From assembly GCF_002943755.1 (NCBI RefSeq), contig NZ_MQUB01000001.1, forward strand, positions 2,530,501-2,594,500: a stretch of 64,000 nucleotides of DNA. The letters are read 5' to 3'. The notes beneath the pieces were generated by a model. The model had not been told where the DNA came from, made no database searches, and saw only the letters and a list, made by a program, of their open reading frames with translations. Below, in pieces: positions 26,479 to 35,392 of this stretch. How positions within the stretch are numbered: the first letter of the stretch is position 1; every line of letters begins with the position of its first letter. A program made the position numbers and the translations under genes. Source of the stretch: Aureitalea marina (lineage in GTDB: Bacteria; Bacteroidota; Bacteroidia; Flavobacteriales; Flavobacteriaceae).

Positions 26479-27462
26479 ATGGTCTTTAGAAACTTCACAT
26501 TAGCATGCCTGGCGATCGGGATGATGCTGTCCTGCGAGTCGTCAGGTAAACGCGACACCTCCTTTCTCCAGGATTCTGTTGGAAACATCAATTCACTTCA
26601 AGTCGTTATGACCGACGCCCTCTGGAATGGGGAAGTTGGCGAGGAAGTCCGAAATTATCTGGCGGCACCAACCGATGGGTTACCCCAAGAGGAACCGCTT
26701 TATGCCATGAATCAAATGGCTCCTGAGATCTTCACTGATTTTGCCAGGATCAACCGTACCTTTTTACGAGTGGACCTGGGAGACACGGATACGGTGATGA
26801 TCAAGAAAAGTGTATATGCGAAACCTCAAACCGGTGTGTTCATCACCGGGACATCAGAGCAAAAGCTAATTGAATTGATTCGAGAGAATCAGGAAAGGAT
26901 AATAGCCGCTTTCTATATTACCGAGATCAAGGAAAAGCAAAAGCGAATAAGGATCTCTAAACTAGACATCGATTCTCTCCAACAACGGTTTGGTCTTTCA
27001 CTCGATGTTTCTTCAGCCTACAGGATTGCTCAATCCAATGAGGATTTTTACTGGATTCGTAAGGACCTGAAGTCTTCCGGTAGTACCAACATTTTAGTCT
27101 ATGAGGTGCCCTTGGATTACATTGGTCAGGACAGTACCCTCATTACTGATATCATCCGGATGCGTGATTCCATAGGAGGATCCTACCTACCGGTAGAAGA
27201 CGATGGCCGTTTCATTACAGAGGCCGCTTATGCGCCTTTGTTATTCTCTACCACCCTGGACGGTCGCTTTGCATATCAGACCAAGGGGACTTGGGAGGTG
27301 AAGGACCAATACATGGCAGGTCCGTTTGTGAATTATGCCGTGAGAGATGAGGCCAAGAACAGATACCTCATTATTGAAGGATTTACCTATGCCCCTTCCA
27401 TGCGAAAGAGAAATTTGCAGTTTGAGTTAGAAGCCATAATTCAATCGGCCAAGATTGAATAG
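26479..27462 (+). CDS. DUF4837 family lipoprotein
   Basis: A 327-residue predicted lipoprotein with signal sequence and lipobox MLSC (Cys19), followed by an Asp/Ser-rich linker and a conserved soluble domain; DALWNGEVGEEVRN near residue 45 and the closing GFTYAPSMRKRNLQFELEAI are typical of DUF4837 proteins, which are restricted to Bacteroidota. Function is unknown. The gene follows the lytic transglycosylase closely, suggesting an envelope role, and is ended by a strong terminator. Confidence 0.83.
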   Translation: MVFRNFTLACLAIGMMLSCESSGKRDTSFLQDSVGNINSLQVVMTDALWNGEVGEEVRNYLAAPTDGLPQEEPLYAMNQMAPEIFTDFARINRTFLRVDLGDTDTVMIKKSVYAKPQTGVFITGTSEQKLIELIRENQERIIAAFYITEIKEKQKRIRISKLDIDSLQQRFGLSLDVSSAYRIAQSNEDFYWIRKDLKSSGSTNILVYEVPLDYIGQDSTLITDIIRMRDSIGGSYLPVEDDGRFITEAAYAPLLFSTTLDGRFAYQTKGTWEVKDQYMAGPFVNYAVRDEAKNRYLIIEGFTYAPSMRKRNLQFELEAIIQSAKIE

Positions 27463-27470
27463 AAATAGAA

Positions 27471-27497
27471 AAACCCGCTCAATGAGCGGGTTTTTTA
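27471..27497 (+). terminator. Strong rho-independent terminator after DUF4837 gene
   Basis: A perfect 10-base stem AAACCCGCTC / GAGCGGGTTT with a three-base loop is followed by TTT on the plus strand and preceded by an A-rich stretch, so it can also end tatA transcripts arriving on the minus strand. Confidence 0.85.
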
Positions 27498-27512
27498 TGG
27501 GTAGAAGAACGA

Positions 27513-27701
27513 CTAGTTCTGTTCGTCCAGTTTCTTGTCTTCCGGGTCTTCTTTGGAAGCATCTTTAAATTCTTTGATACCGCTTCCCAATCCGCGCATC
27601 AATTCCGGGATCTTTCGACCTCCAAATAGTAGAAGAACAATAACTACGATAAGAACGATTTGCCAGGGTCCGATGGCCAAAGGGAGAATAAGTGCGTTCA
27701 T
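27513..27701 (-). CDS. tatA: Twin-arginine translocase subunit TatA/E
   Basis: A 62-residue membrane protein forming the protein-conducting part of the Tat pathway. It has one N-terminal helix ([19 protein letters not shown]), the hinge motif [21 protein letters not shown], and a short charged tail, the standard TatA layout. I chose the ATG at 27701, since longer starts would add 28 unrelated residues and the -7 element at 27721-27728 would lie inside. Other Tat genes are not in the window. It diverges from the M23 peptidase gene. Confidence 0.92.
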   Translation of the reverse strand: MNALILPLAIGPWQIVLIVVIVLLLFGGRKIPELMRGLGSGIKEFKDASKEDPEDKKLDEQN

Positions 27702-27720
27702 ATTATACTTGTTTGATAGG

Positions 27721-27728
27721 CAAATGTA
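27721..27728 (-). promoter_or_regulatory. Putative -7 promoter element of tatA
   Basis: The minus strand reads TACATTTG, matching TAnnTTTG, 20 bases before the chosen tatA start. Confidence 0.5.
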
Positions 27729-27790
27729 AGGAGAATTCCTCATATAGCGGGCTTTTAAGAAGGACATTAAACGCAAGCCGCCCATTGTTT

Positions 27791-27798
27791 TATATTTG
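27791..27798 (+). promoter_or_regulatory. Putative -7 promoter element of the M23 peptidase gene
   Basis: TATATTTG matches TAnnTTTG, 20 bases before the start at 27819. Confidence 0.5.
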
Positions 27799-27818
27799 TA
27801 TCAGACAAGGCGACACCT

Positions 27819-28685
27819 ATGGAAATCAAGGAGAGAAGAGGGAAGAAGATCAAGAAGAAGCTACTGAATAAGTATCGCCTGGTAGTACTGAACGAAGACA
27901 CTTTTGAAGAACGATTCTCGTTTAAACTTAACCGGCTCAATGTCTTTGTTTTTAGTACGATTTTCGCCGTACTGCTCATTGGATCTACCATACTTTTAAT
28001 TGCCTTTACCCCGCTTAGGGAATACATCCCAGGGTACTCTTCAACCTCCTTGAAGAAGCAAGCCAACGAGCTGACCTATCGAGCAGACTCTTTGCAACGA
28101 TCCATGGAATTGAACGAACAATACATTGCCTCCATACGCAGTGTTTTGACCGGTGATGTCTCTAGTTCAGATCTGGACAAAGATTCACTGCTTCAGTCAA
28201 TTCAAGCCGAAATAGATGCACGTTCTTTATCTCCTTCCAGAGAGGATTCACTGCTGCGGGACATTGTTGCGAGGGAAGATCGGTATAATCCTTTGTTAGA
28301 AGATAACGAGGTGAACTTTGCTCTTTTTACCCCAGTCAATGGAACGGTGACCGCGACCTATGACCTGGAGGCCAAACACTATGCCGTAGATATAGCAACG
28401 TCAAAAGGGGCTCCAGTAAAGGCCGTTGCGGAAGGAGTAGTCATTTTTGCTGAATGGACTGCACAAACAGGCTTTGTCATGATCATCCGACATCCAAATG
28501 ATCTGATCTCCGTCTACAAACACAATGAATCCTTGACCAAGGGTCAGGGAGACCTGGTCAAGGGAGGTGAAGTAATTGCCACCGTTGGTAATACAGGAGA
28601 ATTCACTACCGGGCCCCATCTTCACTTCGAGCTTTGGAGCGATGGATATCCGATCAATCCACAAACCGTAATCAATTTTGAGTAA
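27819..28685 (+). CDS. M23 family peptidoglycan endopeptidase (LytM domain)
   Basis: A 288-residue membrane-anchored zinc peptidase expected to cut peptidoglycan cross-bridges or act as a hydrolase activator. A basic N-terminus is followed by one helix (about 45-65), a short coiled coil (about 75-165) and the LytM domain. The zinc ligands are visible: His187 and Asp191 in HYAVD, and His269 in GPHLHFEL (with His267), so the domain should be active. It is three bases upstream of the GH3-family gene and likely cotranscribed with it. Confidence 0.92.
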   Translation: MEIKERRGKKIKKKLLNKYRLVVLNEDTFEERFSFKLNRLNVFVFSTIFAVLLIGSTILLIAFTPLREYIPGYSSTSLKKQANELTYRADSLQRSMELNEQYIASIRSVLTGDVSSSDLDKDSLLQSIQAEIDARSLSPSREDSLLRDIVAREDRYNPLLEDNEVNFALFTPVNGTVTATYDLEAKHYAVDIATSKGAPVKAVAEGVVIFAEWTAQTGFVMIIRHPNDLISVYKHNESLTKGQGDLVKGGEVIATVGNTGEFTTGPHLHFELWSDGYPINPQTVINFE

Positions 28686-28688
28686 TCC

Positions 28689-30188
28689 ATGATGTCACTC
28701 AAGGCTTTAGGCGCTAAGATCTTTGCCCGAAACGTCAAACGGAAAATGGACAAGTGGTCCAGCAGACCGCGGGAAACACAACTACGCGTTTTACGAGAGT
28801 TGGTTGCCGATGCAAGGAACACATCCTTTGGCCAAGATCATCACTTTGATCAGATCGGCTCGCCTACAGATTTTTCAAATCGGGTACCCATAAGGGACTA
28901 TGAGGCACTGAGAACTTATGTGGACCGGATGGTAGAAGGAGAGGCTGATGTGCTTTGGCCAGGAAGACCGCTGTACTATGCCAAAACCTCCGGAACTACT
29001 TCTGGGGCCAAGTACATTCCTATCAGCAAACAATCCATGCCATACCATATTAAAGCTGCCCGAAATGCCATCCTGAGCTATGTGGCCGAAACGGGCAATA
29101 CGGATTTTGTTGACGGTAAAATGATCTTTTTACAAGGAAGTCCGGAAATGACCACTAAAAATGGGGTGCAATTGGGAAGACTTTCAGGTATAGTGGCTCA
29201 TTATGTTCCAGGTTATCTGCAGCGTAACCGCATGCCAAGTTGGGAGACCAACTGCATATCCGATTGGGAGGAAAAAGTGGATGCAATCGTGGAGGAAACC
29301 AAGGTTGAGGATATGCGAGTGATCAGTGGAATACCCTCCTGGATCCAAATGTACTTTGAACGCCTGATCGACTCTACGGGTAAACAGGTAGGAGAGCTAT
29401 TTCCAAGGTTCTCCCTCTTCATTTATGGAGGGGTAAATTATGAGCCCTACAGAAAGAAATTGGAAGGTCTTATTGGCCGGTCAGTAGATAGCATTGAACT
29501 CTATCCGGCTAGCGAGGGCTTTTTTGCCTTTCAGGACAGCCAGAAGGATAAGGGCATGCTACTTCAATTGGATGCTGGGATTTTTTACGAATTTATTCCG
29601 GCCGACAAATTCTTTGAACAAGATCCTCCCCGCTATCCGGTTTACGAGGTGCAGACCGGGGTCAACTATGTGATGATCATATCAACCAATGCTGGGCTTT
29701 GGGGATACAATTTAGGCGACACAGTCATGTTCACATCGACCAAACCATACCGCGTTGTAGTTACAGGCAGGATCAAACATTTTATCTCAGCCTTCGGAGA
29801 ACATGTCATTGGGAAGGAAGTGGAAACGGCTATGGAACTGGCCCAAAAGGAATTTGATTGCGTGGTCTCAGAATTCACTGTAGCACCACAGGTCACTCCC
29901 TCGGCCGATGAGCTTCCTTATCATGAGTGGCTGATCGAATGGGAGAGCAGTCCGCAGAATCCGGCTCAACTTGCTGCATTTCTGGACCAGCAGATGCAAC
30001 ATCAGAATGCCTATTACTTTGACCTGATCCAGGGCGCTATTCTTCAGCCCCTAAAGATCACCGATATACCCAAGGATGGATTTAACAACTTCATGAAATC
30101 CCAGGGAAAGTTGGGAGGTCAGAATAAGATCCCTCGATTGTCTAACGACCGCAAGATTGCTAACCAAATCTTAAACTCCGACGGATAA
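28689..30188 (+). CDS. GH3 family adenylate-forming ligase
   Basis: A 499-residue member of the GH3 (auxin-responsive promoter) family of the ANL superfamily. Plant members join amino acids to jasmonate or auxin; bacterial members are widespread in Bacteroidota with unknown substrates. The ATP-binding loop YYAKTSGTTSGAKYIPIS is at about residues 97-114, SIELYPASEGFFAFQ at about 268, and NLGDTVMFT near 340. Likely reaction: adenylation of a carboxylic acid and transfer to an amine. It sits between an M23 peptidase and a DUF6909-like gene, at the edge of the polysaccharide locus. Confidence 0.88.
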   Translation: MMSLKALGAKIFARNVKRKMDKWSSRPRETQLRVLRELVADARNTSFGQDHHFDQIGSPTDFSNRVPIRDYEALRTYVDRMVEGEADVLWPGRPLYYAKTSGTTSGAKYIPISKQSMPYHIKAARNAILSYVAETGNTDFVDGKMIFLQGSPEMTTKNGVQLGRLSGIVAHYVPGYLQRNRMPSWETNCISDWEEKVDAIVEETKVEDMRVISGIPSWIQMYFERLIDSTGKQVGELFPRFSLFIYGGVNYEPYRKKLEGLIGRSVDSIELYPASEGFFAFQDSQKDKGMLLQLDAGIFYEFIPADKFFEQDPPRYPVYEVQTGVNYVMIISTNAGLWGYNLGDTVMFTSTKPYRVVVTGRIKHFISAFGEHVIGKEVETAMELAQKEFDCVVSEFTVAPQVTPSADELPYHEWLIEWESSPQNPAQLAAFLDQQMQHQNAYYFDLIQGAILQPLKITDIPKDGFNNFMKSQGKLGGQNKIPRLSNDRKIANQILNSDG

Positions 30189-30196
30189 ATTCCGCT

Positions 30197-30204
30197 TATC
30201 TTTG
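30197..30204 (+). promoter_or_regulatory. Possible -7 promoter element just before the DUF6909-like gene
   Basis: TATCTTTG is an exact TAnnTTTG match ending only 5 bases before the ATG at 30210. If used, the transcript would be nearly leaderless or translation would start later. Confidence 0.35.
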
Positions 30205-30209
30205 GTCGG

Positions 30210-31880
30210 ATGACCGCCCTGACAAGACATACCAGAACCAGAGCCCAGGAAAGTAGTGGAGCCATTGAACGCATATACATAACCATGCGTCACTTGCTCA
30301 ATCAAGGTTACTACCAACCCATGGGTCCGGCCGGCGAATCCCTCCGCGAGTCCCTGCTGGTTTTAAGACCTGAGATCTATGGCAGTATAGCCGAAGAAAA
30401 GATCGAGTTACGAGGCTTGCTGTACGTGATAGACCGATTGCCGTTTGGGATAGAGGAATGCCGTTATATCAACCTGACCAGCGACGAAGGTTACCAGGGT
30501 ACTCATTTCGAATCTATTATCCCAAAAAAGCGCCGCCGAAATTGCTATCGCATAGACGATGAGCAAATGAATATCGAAATTACCCGGGGACGAAGTGAGA
30601 TCTACGATATACTGACTCATCTGACCTTCCTCTACATTGAATCTCACAAGATCATGGAGCAGGTTATCGTTCATGAGGAGGGCACTTTGATACGGGATTG
30701 GATCAAATTAGAAGAAACAGTCTTACAGCAGGGTGATCCAAGCCAGGACCAATTGGAGATTGCCTTAACCCATACCGCGAATTTCCTGGGGCGCACTTAT
30801 GAAGAGGTGGCGGACATCTACCCGGAATTTGCCTGTGAGGAGAACCCACACCGATTCCTTAACATCATTTATTACCTCGGCAAACTGGCCTTGGCCGAGA
30901 TGAAGAACAATGAGCATCGCCTGATCACATTCACGGCAGTTCTTCGTGAGCGCCTGGGTCAACACATACACGGAGAGAAGTGGGCTCTGGATGTCAAGGC
31001 AAGCCTTTACGATCAGGGCATAATAGGCCGACCTTTGCATATCATCAGTGCCAATATGCATTCTGTGATGAATTCTCTGTTTGCAAGAAAAGCATTGGAT
31101 AGTAGCTTTAAGAACAAGAGTGACCTGGAGGTCTACGAGGCGCTTTCACAGGATGACAATGGTCTATTGCGAGAAAAGGTTAGTAAACTAGCCCACAGTC
31201 ATGGAATGACCTATCTGAAGGATGAAAGCGGCACAAATATCGATGTACAGCTTTTCGATACCGCCAAACTAGACGATTCGGTCGATCTAACAGAGGAAGA
31301 TGCACCGGTTATCATTGTGATGGATTATGCATTTGGTGAGCAGGCCTATGAAACTATGGATGAGTTGCTTAAACCATATCCCCTGGATGGCGAGCTCATC
31401 CGATTGGATGTGGAATCGATCTCCATTATGGGGAAGGCCGGTATTCTGAGTGGTGGTAAAGGGGATATCATGATTCCATCTGCCCATTTATTTGAAGGAA
31501 CGGCAGACAACTACCCTTTTATAAATCGCTTGAAGAAATCCGACTTTGAGGAGGAAGGCATACACGTTGAGACTGGTGCCATGATCACTGTATTGGGTAC
31601 TTCCCTTCAAAATAGGGATGTGTTGCAGTTCTTCCACGAATCGACCTGGAATGTGATCGGTCTGGAAATGGAGGGGGCGCATTATCAAAAGGCCATCCAG
31701 GCAGCTTCTATGATACGAGGAAGTATTAGCCCTGAAGTGGAGATCCGTTATGCGTACTATGCCAGTGACAACCCGCTGGAGTCCGGAAGCACCTTGGCAT
31801 CAGGTGGTTTGGGAACTTCGGGTGTATTTCCGACCTACAGTATTACACAAAAGATTTTAAACGTAATTTTGTCCCGATAA
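30210..31880 (+). CDS. Conserved protein, DUF6909-like, with nucleoside-phosphorylase-like C-terminus
   Basis: A 556-residue soluble protein conserved in Bacteroidota; I assign DUF6909 tentatively from the N-terminal style (TRAQESSGAIERIYITMRHL). The N-terminal 330 residues are helical and unassigned. The C-terminal part (about 360-556) resembles the PNP/MTAN phosphorylase fold: MGKAGILSGGKGDIMIPS near 403-420 looks like the strand-loop before the phosphate site, and GLEMEGAHY near 484 like the ribose-binding Glu-Met-Glu motif. AMP-nucleosidase-like activity is conceivable but unproven. It lies 21 bases after the GH3 gene and 9 before rfbB. Confidence 0.65.
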   Translation: MTALTRHTRTRAQESSGAIERIYITMRHLLNQGYYQPMGPAGESLRESLLVLRPEIYGSIAEEKIELRGLLYVIDRLPFGIEECRYINLTSDEGYQGTHFESIIPKKRRRNCYRIDDEQMNIEITRGRSEIYDILTHLTFLYIESHKIMEQVIVHEEGTLIRDWIKLEETVLQQGDPSQDQLEIALTHTANFLGRTYEEVADIYPEFACEENPHRFLNIIYYLGKLALAEMKNNEHRLITFTAVLRERLGQHIHGEKWALDVKASLYDQGIIGRPLHIISANMHSVMNSLFARKALDSSFKNKSDLEVYEALSQDDNGLLREKVSKLAHSHGMTYLKDESGTNIDVQLFDTAKLDDSVDLTEEDAPVIIVMDYAFGEQAYETMDELLKPYPLDGELIRLDVESISIMGKAGILSGGKGDIMIPSAHLFEGTADNYPFINRLKKSDFEEEGIHVETGAMITVLGTSLQNRDVLQFFHESTWNVIGLEMEGAHYQKAIQAASMIRGSISPEVEIRYAYYASDNPLESGSTLASGGLGTSGVFPTYSITQKILNVILSR

Positions 31881-31889
31881 ATCAAGATT

Positions 31890-32906
31890 TTGAAAAATAA
31901 GACCGTACTAATTACGGGCGGGGCCGGTTTCATCGGCTCCAACTACGCCCACATGATCATACAGGATCCGGATGTGCATATAGTCATCCTGGATAAGCTG
32001 ACCTACGCAGGAGACCTGAGAAATTTACAGTCGCTGGAAGGACACCCCAGGTTGGATTTCGTTGAAGGCGATATTTGTGATGAAGCCTTGGTCAAAGACC
32101 TCTTTGAAAAGTATCAATTTGATCAAGTCGTTCATTTTGCTGCAGAATCCCATGTTGATAATTCCATAACTGGACCTGCTGAGTTTATTCGCACCAATAT
32201 TGTAGGGACATTTACCTTGATCCATCGCGCCTATTTGACCTGGATGGAGGGTCCATTCCATTTAAAAGAAGCATTTGATCACGCCAGATTCCTCCATGTA
32301 TCTACAGATGAGGTATATGGCTCACTCGGGCCTACTGGTTTGTTCACCGAAGAGACAGCTTATGCTCCGAATAGTCCCTACAGCGCGTCCAAGGCTTCCT
32401 CAGATTTCGTAGTGAGGAGTTATTTTCACACCTATGGCATGCCGGTGGTAACCACCAACTGTTCTAACAATTACGGGCCCCATCAACACAAGGAAAAGTT
32501 GATTCCCACTATTATCCGATCGGCTATTGGCGGACAGCCTATCCCTATCTACGGTGATGGAAAGAATGTAAGGGATTGGCTCTATGTAGGTGATCATTGC
32601 GAAGGCATCAAACTGGCTATCGACAAAGGGCGAACCGGAGAAACTTACAATATAGGTGGCCATAACGAAAGGGAGAATATCTATATCGCCCATACCATCT
32701 GTGATCTGCTAGATGAACTTCATCCTGCGCAGAGCAGTTATAGAGATCAGATCACTTATGTGAACGACAGGCCCGGCCATGATTTTAGATATGCGATCGA
32801 CCCGGACAAAATAGTCAACGAATTGGGCTGGAAGGCCCAAGAGAACTTCGAATCCGGAATCCGTAAAACGGTACAATGGTACCTGGACAACACAGATAGA
32901 TTATGA
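31890..32906 (+). CDS. rfbB: dTDP-glucose 4,6-dehydratase
   Basis: Second step of dTDP-L-rhamnose synthesis, making dTDP-4-keto-6-deoxyglucose. The 338-residue short-chain dehydrogenase has the NAD motif [14 protein letters not shown] near the start, the active-site [10 protein letters not shown] (about 138-147) and the catalytic YSASK. The start is TTG: no ATG lies before the Rossmann motif. It opens the rfbBACD block and overlaps rfbA by four bases (ATGA). Confidence 0.96.
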   Translation: MKNKTVLITGGAGFIGSNYAHMIIQDPDVHIVILDKLTYAGDLRNLQSLEGHPRLDFVEGDICDEALVKDLFEKYQFDQVVHFAAESHVDNSITGPAEFIRTNIVGTFTLIHRAYLTWMEGPFHLKEAFDHARFLHVSTDEVYGSLGPTGLFTEETAYAPNSPYSASKASSDFVVRSYFHTYGMPVVTTNCSNNYGPHQHKEKLIPTIIRSAIGGQPIPIYGDGKNVRDWLYVGDHCEGIKLAIDKGRTGETYNIGGHNERENIYIAHTICDLLDELHPAQSSYRDQITYVNDRPGHDFRYAIDPDKIVNELGWKAQENFESGIRKTVQWYLDNTDRL

Positions 32907-33760
32907 AGGGAATAATCCTTGCCGGAGGTTCTGGCACCCGACTCCACCCATTGACCATTGCCGTCAGTAAACAGCTGATGCCGGTCTATGACAAACCCAT
33001 GATCTATTATCCCTTGTCTACCCTTATGTACTCAGGTATTCGGGAGATACTGATCATATCGACCCCTCAGGATTTGCCACTGTTCCGTAAATTGTTGGGA
33101 ACAGGGGAACAGTTGGGTTGCCGCTTTGAGTATGCGGTACAGGAAAATCCCAATGGTTTGGCGGAGGCCTTCATCATCGGGGACTCCTTTGTAGGCTCGG
33201 ACAAGGTTGCTTTGATCTTGGGGGACAATATCTTTTATGGTTCCGGCCTGAGCGCAAAATTACAAGACAACAGTAACCCGGAAGGCGGGATAATCTATGC
33301 CTATCACGTAAACGACCCGGAGCGATATGGAGTGGTTGAATTTGATGGTAATGGCAAGGCCTTGTCCATTGAGGAGAAACCGGCCCATCCTAAATCGAAT
33401 TACGCTGTACCTGGGATTTACTTTTACGATAACCAGGTTATTGATATTGCCAAGAATATCGAGCCCAGTGCTCGAGGAGAACTGGAGATCACTGACGTGA
33501 ACAATGTCTATTTGCAAAAAGGCGAGCTTGGGGTTAGCATCCTGGATAAAGGAACAGCCTGGCTGGATACAGGAACTTTTTCTTCGCTGATGCAGGCATC
33601 CCAATTTGTTCAAGTGATCGAAGAACGGCAAGGACTTAAAATTGGAGCCATTGAAGAGGCGGCTTACCGAATGGGCTTTATAGACCGTGAAACGCTACAT
33701 AAATTGGCGCAGCCGCTGTTAAAAAGCGGTTATGGCCAACATCTATTACAACTGGATTAA
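32903..33760 (+). CDS. rfbA: Glucose-1-phosphate thymidylyltransferase
   Basis: First step of the dTDP-rhamnose pathway: dTTP and glucose 1-phosphate give dTDP-glucose. The 285 residues begin [18 protein letters not shown], the nucleotide-binding signature, and contain [18 protein letters not shown] and LGDNIFYG, diagnostic of RfbA/RmlA. Its length is standard. It overlaps rfbB by four bases and rfbC (if the ATG at 33732 is used) by 29. Confidence 0.97.
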   Translation: MKGIILAGGSGTRLHPLTIAVSKQLMPVYDKPMIYYPLSTLMYSGIREILIISTPQDLPLFRKLLGTGEQLGCRFEYAVQENPNGLAEAFIIGDSFVGSDKVALILGDNIFYGSGLSAKLQDNSNPEGGIIYAYHVNDPERYGVVEFDGNGKALSIEEKPAHPKSNYAVPGIYFYDNQVIDIAKNIEPSARGELEITDVNNVYLQKGELGVSILDKGTAWLDTGTFSSLMQASQFVQVIEERQGLKIGAIEEAAYRMGFIDRETLHKLAQPLLKSGYGQHLLQLD

Positions 33761-34307
33761 ATTGGAACGGATAGAAACCCCTTTAGCCGGTAGTTTTATC
33801 ATTCGGCCGCGTGTTTTTGAGGACGAAAGAGGCATATTCTGCGAGACCTTTAAAGACGATAAATTCAAAGAATTTTCCGGGATCGACCGCCCATTTGTGC
33901 AAGACAACCAATCTGCCTCCACTTACGGTGTTCTGAGGGGTCTGCATTTTCAGCGCGGTGAAATGAGCCAATCCAAACTAGTAAGGGCTGTAGTAGGAGA
34001 GGTGCTGGACGTTATTGTGGACATACGCAGGGATTCACCCACTTTCGGTCAAAGCTTTTCGGTTCGATTATCCGATAAGAATCATCTTCAATTGTACGTA
34101 CCAAGAGGGTTTGCCCATGGTTTTGTCACTCTTTCTCCCAGGTCCGTATTCGCCTACAAGTGCGATAATTATTATGATAAATCTTCCGAGGGAGGCATCA
34201 TATACAATGATCCGGAATTAGCCTTGGATTGGGAATTGGATGCCTCAGAGCTGATCATTTCAGAAAAGGACTTACTATTGCCCAAATTTCAGGACGCATC
34301 ATTATGA
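33732..34307 (+). CDS. rfbC: dTDP-4-dehydrorhamnose 3,5-epimerase
   Basis: Third step of dTDP-rhamnose synthesis. The cupin protein of up to 191 residues shows [15 protein letters not shown], the catalytic-His motif [20 protein letters not shown] and [15 protein letters not shown]. The start is uncertain: ATG at 33732 overlaps rfbA and adds about ten residues; a TTG at 33762 (then MERIETPL) matches the usual family N-terminus better and falls just after the rfbA stop. It overlaps rfbD by ATGA. Confidence 0.95.
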   Translation: MANIYYNWIKLERIETPLAGSFIIRPRVFEDERGIFCETFKDDKFKEFSGIDRPFVQDNQSASTYGVLRGLHFQRGEMSQSKLVRAVVGEVLDVIVDIRRDSPTFGQSFSVRLSDKNHLQLYVPRGFAHGFVTLSPRSVFAYKCDNYYDKSSEGGIIYNDPELALDWELDASELIISEKDLLLPKFQDASL

Positions 34308-35152
34308 AGAAGGTTCTGGTAACCGGTTCACAAGGACAGCTAGGGCATTGTATTCGCGAGATAGCAGCGGATTATCCACAATTGAATTTTGTGTTCACCG
34401 ACAAAGATGAACTGGATATTACCGACTCCACAGCTGTTGCTCAATTCCTTGCCTCGAAAAAATTTGATTATTGTATCAATGCGGCCGCTTACACCCTTGT
34501 GGAACAAGCAGAGGAGGATGAAGAAACGGCCTATCTGGTGAATGCTAAAGCGGCGGGGATCTTAGCCGGGGAATGTGACCGATCAGATTGCGTATTGATT
34601 CACATCTCTACCGACTACGTATTTGATGGCAAAAAGACATTGCCCTATACAGAGGATGATCCGACCGCTCCATTGAGTGTTTATGGAGCTTCTAAGTTGG
34701 CCGGAGAGCGATTGGTTCAGAAGAATTGCCGCAAGCACTTTATTTTCAGAACTTCCTGGCTGTATTCTTTATACGGCCACAATTTTTTACTTTCCATTAG
34801 TAAATGGTTGGCAGAGGGCCGATCCCTGAATATCACAACGGAGCAAACAGGCACTCCAACAAATGCCCACGAGTTGTCATCGAAAGTACTGGGACTTATA
34901 TCTGGTCAGAATCAAGCCTATGGACTATATCACCTAAGTAACGAAGGAGAGGCCACATGGTATGATTTTGCCCGTCAGATAGCCATCAATACAGCTGGTG
35001 TTGATTCCAGCCTGATCGGATCGGTGGACCACTATCCAACCAAGGCCAGACGGCCGGATTACAGTGTGCTCAGTAATGAACGGGCCAAAAATGCCCTGAA
35101 TATGGTCATGGACCCTTGGGAAGTCAGCCTTCAGAAACTGCTGGAAAGATAA
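34304..35152 (+). CDS. rfbD: dTDP-4-dehydrorhamnose reductase
   Basis: Last step, NADPH-dependent formation of dTDP-L-rhamnose. The 282 residues start [17 protein letters not shown], with AAYTLVEQAE, the active-site STDYVFDG and the catalytic YGASK followed by LAGE, all standard for RmlD. The ATG at 34304 overlaps the rfbC stop. A gap of 240 bases follows, with a promoter-like element for the Wzz-like gene. Confidence 0.96.
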   Translation: MKKVLVTGSQGQLGHCIREIAADYPQLNFVFTDKDELDITDSTAVAQFLASKKFDYCINAAAYTLVEQAEEDEETAYLVNAKAAGILAGECDRSDCVLIHISTDYVFDGKKTLPYTEDDPTAPLSVYGASKLAGERLVQKNCRKHFIFRTSWLYSLYGHNFLLSISKWLAEGRSLNITTEQTGTPTNAHELSSKVLGLISGQNQAYGLYHLSNEGEATWYDFARQIAINTAGVDSSLIGSVDHYPTKARRPDYSVLSNERAKNALNMVMDPWEVSLQKLLER

Positions 35153-35301
35153 GGTCCTTGTCACTTTCAGGATCGGTCAGGATGTTGCCCATACTCAGCT
35201 GGGCCATACGCAACCTTTCCTTGGATTATCCTTCTAATGTAAACAAGGTTCTTAAATCGTCGAATTCCTGTTGTATTTCATGGTTTAAGCCATTAAAAAT
35301 G

Positions 35302-35309
35302 TACTTTTG
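35302..35309 (+). promoter_or_regulatory. Putative -7 promoter element of the Wzz-like gene
   Basis: TACTTTTG matches TAnnTTTG in the 240-base gap 35153-35392, 84 bases before the chosen start. It may be an internal promoter for the long downstream polysaccharide operon. I see nothing else in the gap. Confidence 0.45.
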
Positions 35310-35392
35310 CAGCGTTGTCAATTAGCCTGTTAAGAGTGGGAGCTAATGGGTTCTCACAACAGCATTGGAAACCAAAAACTAAACAATCTACT

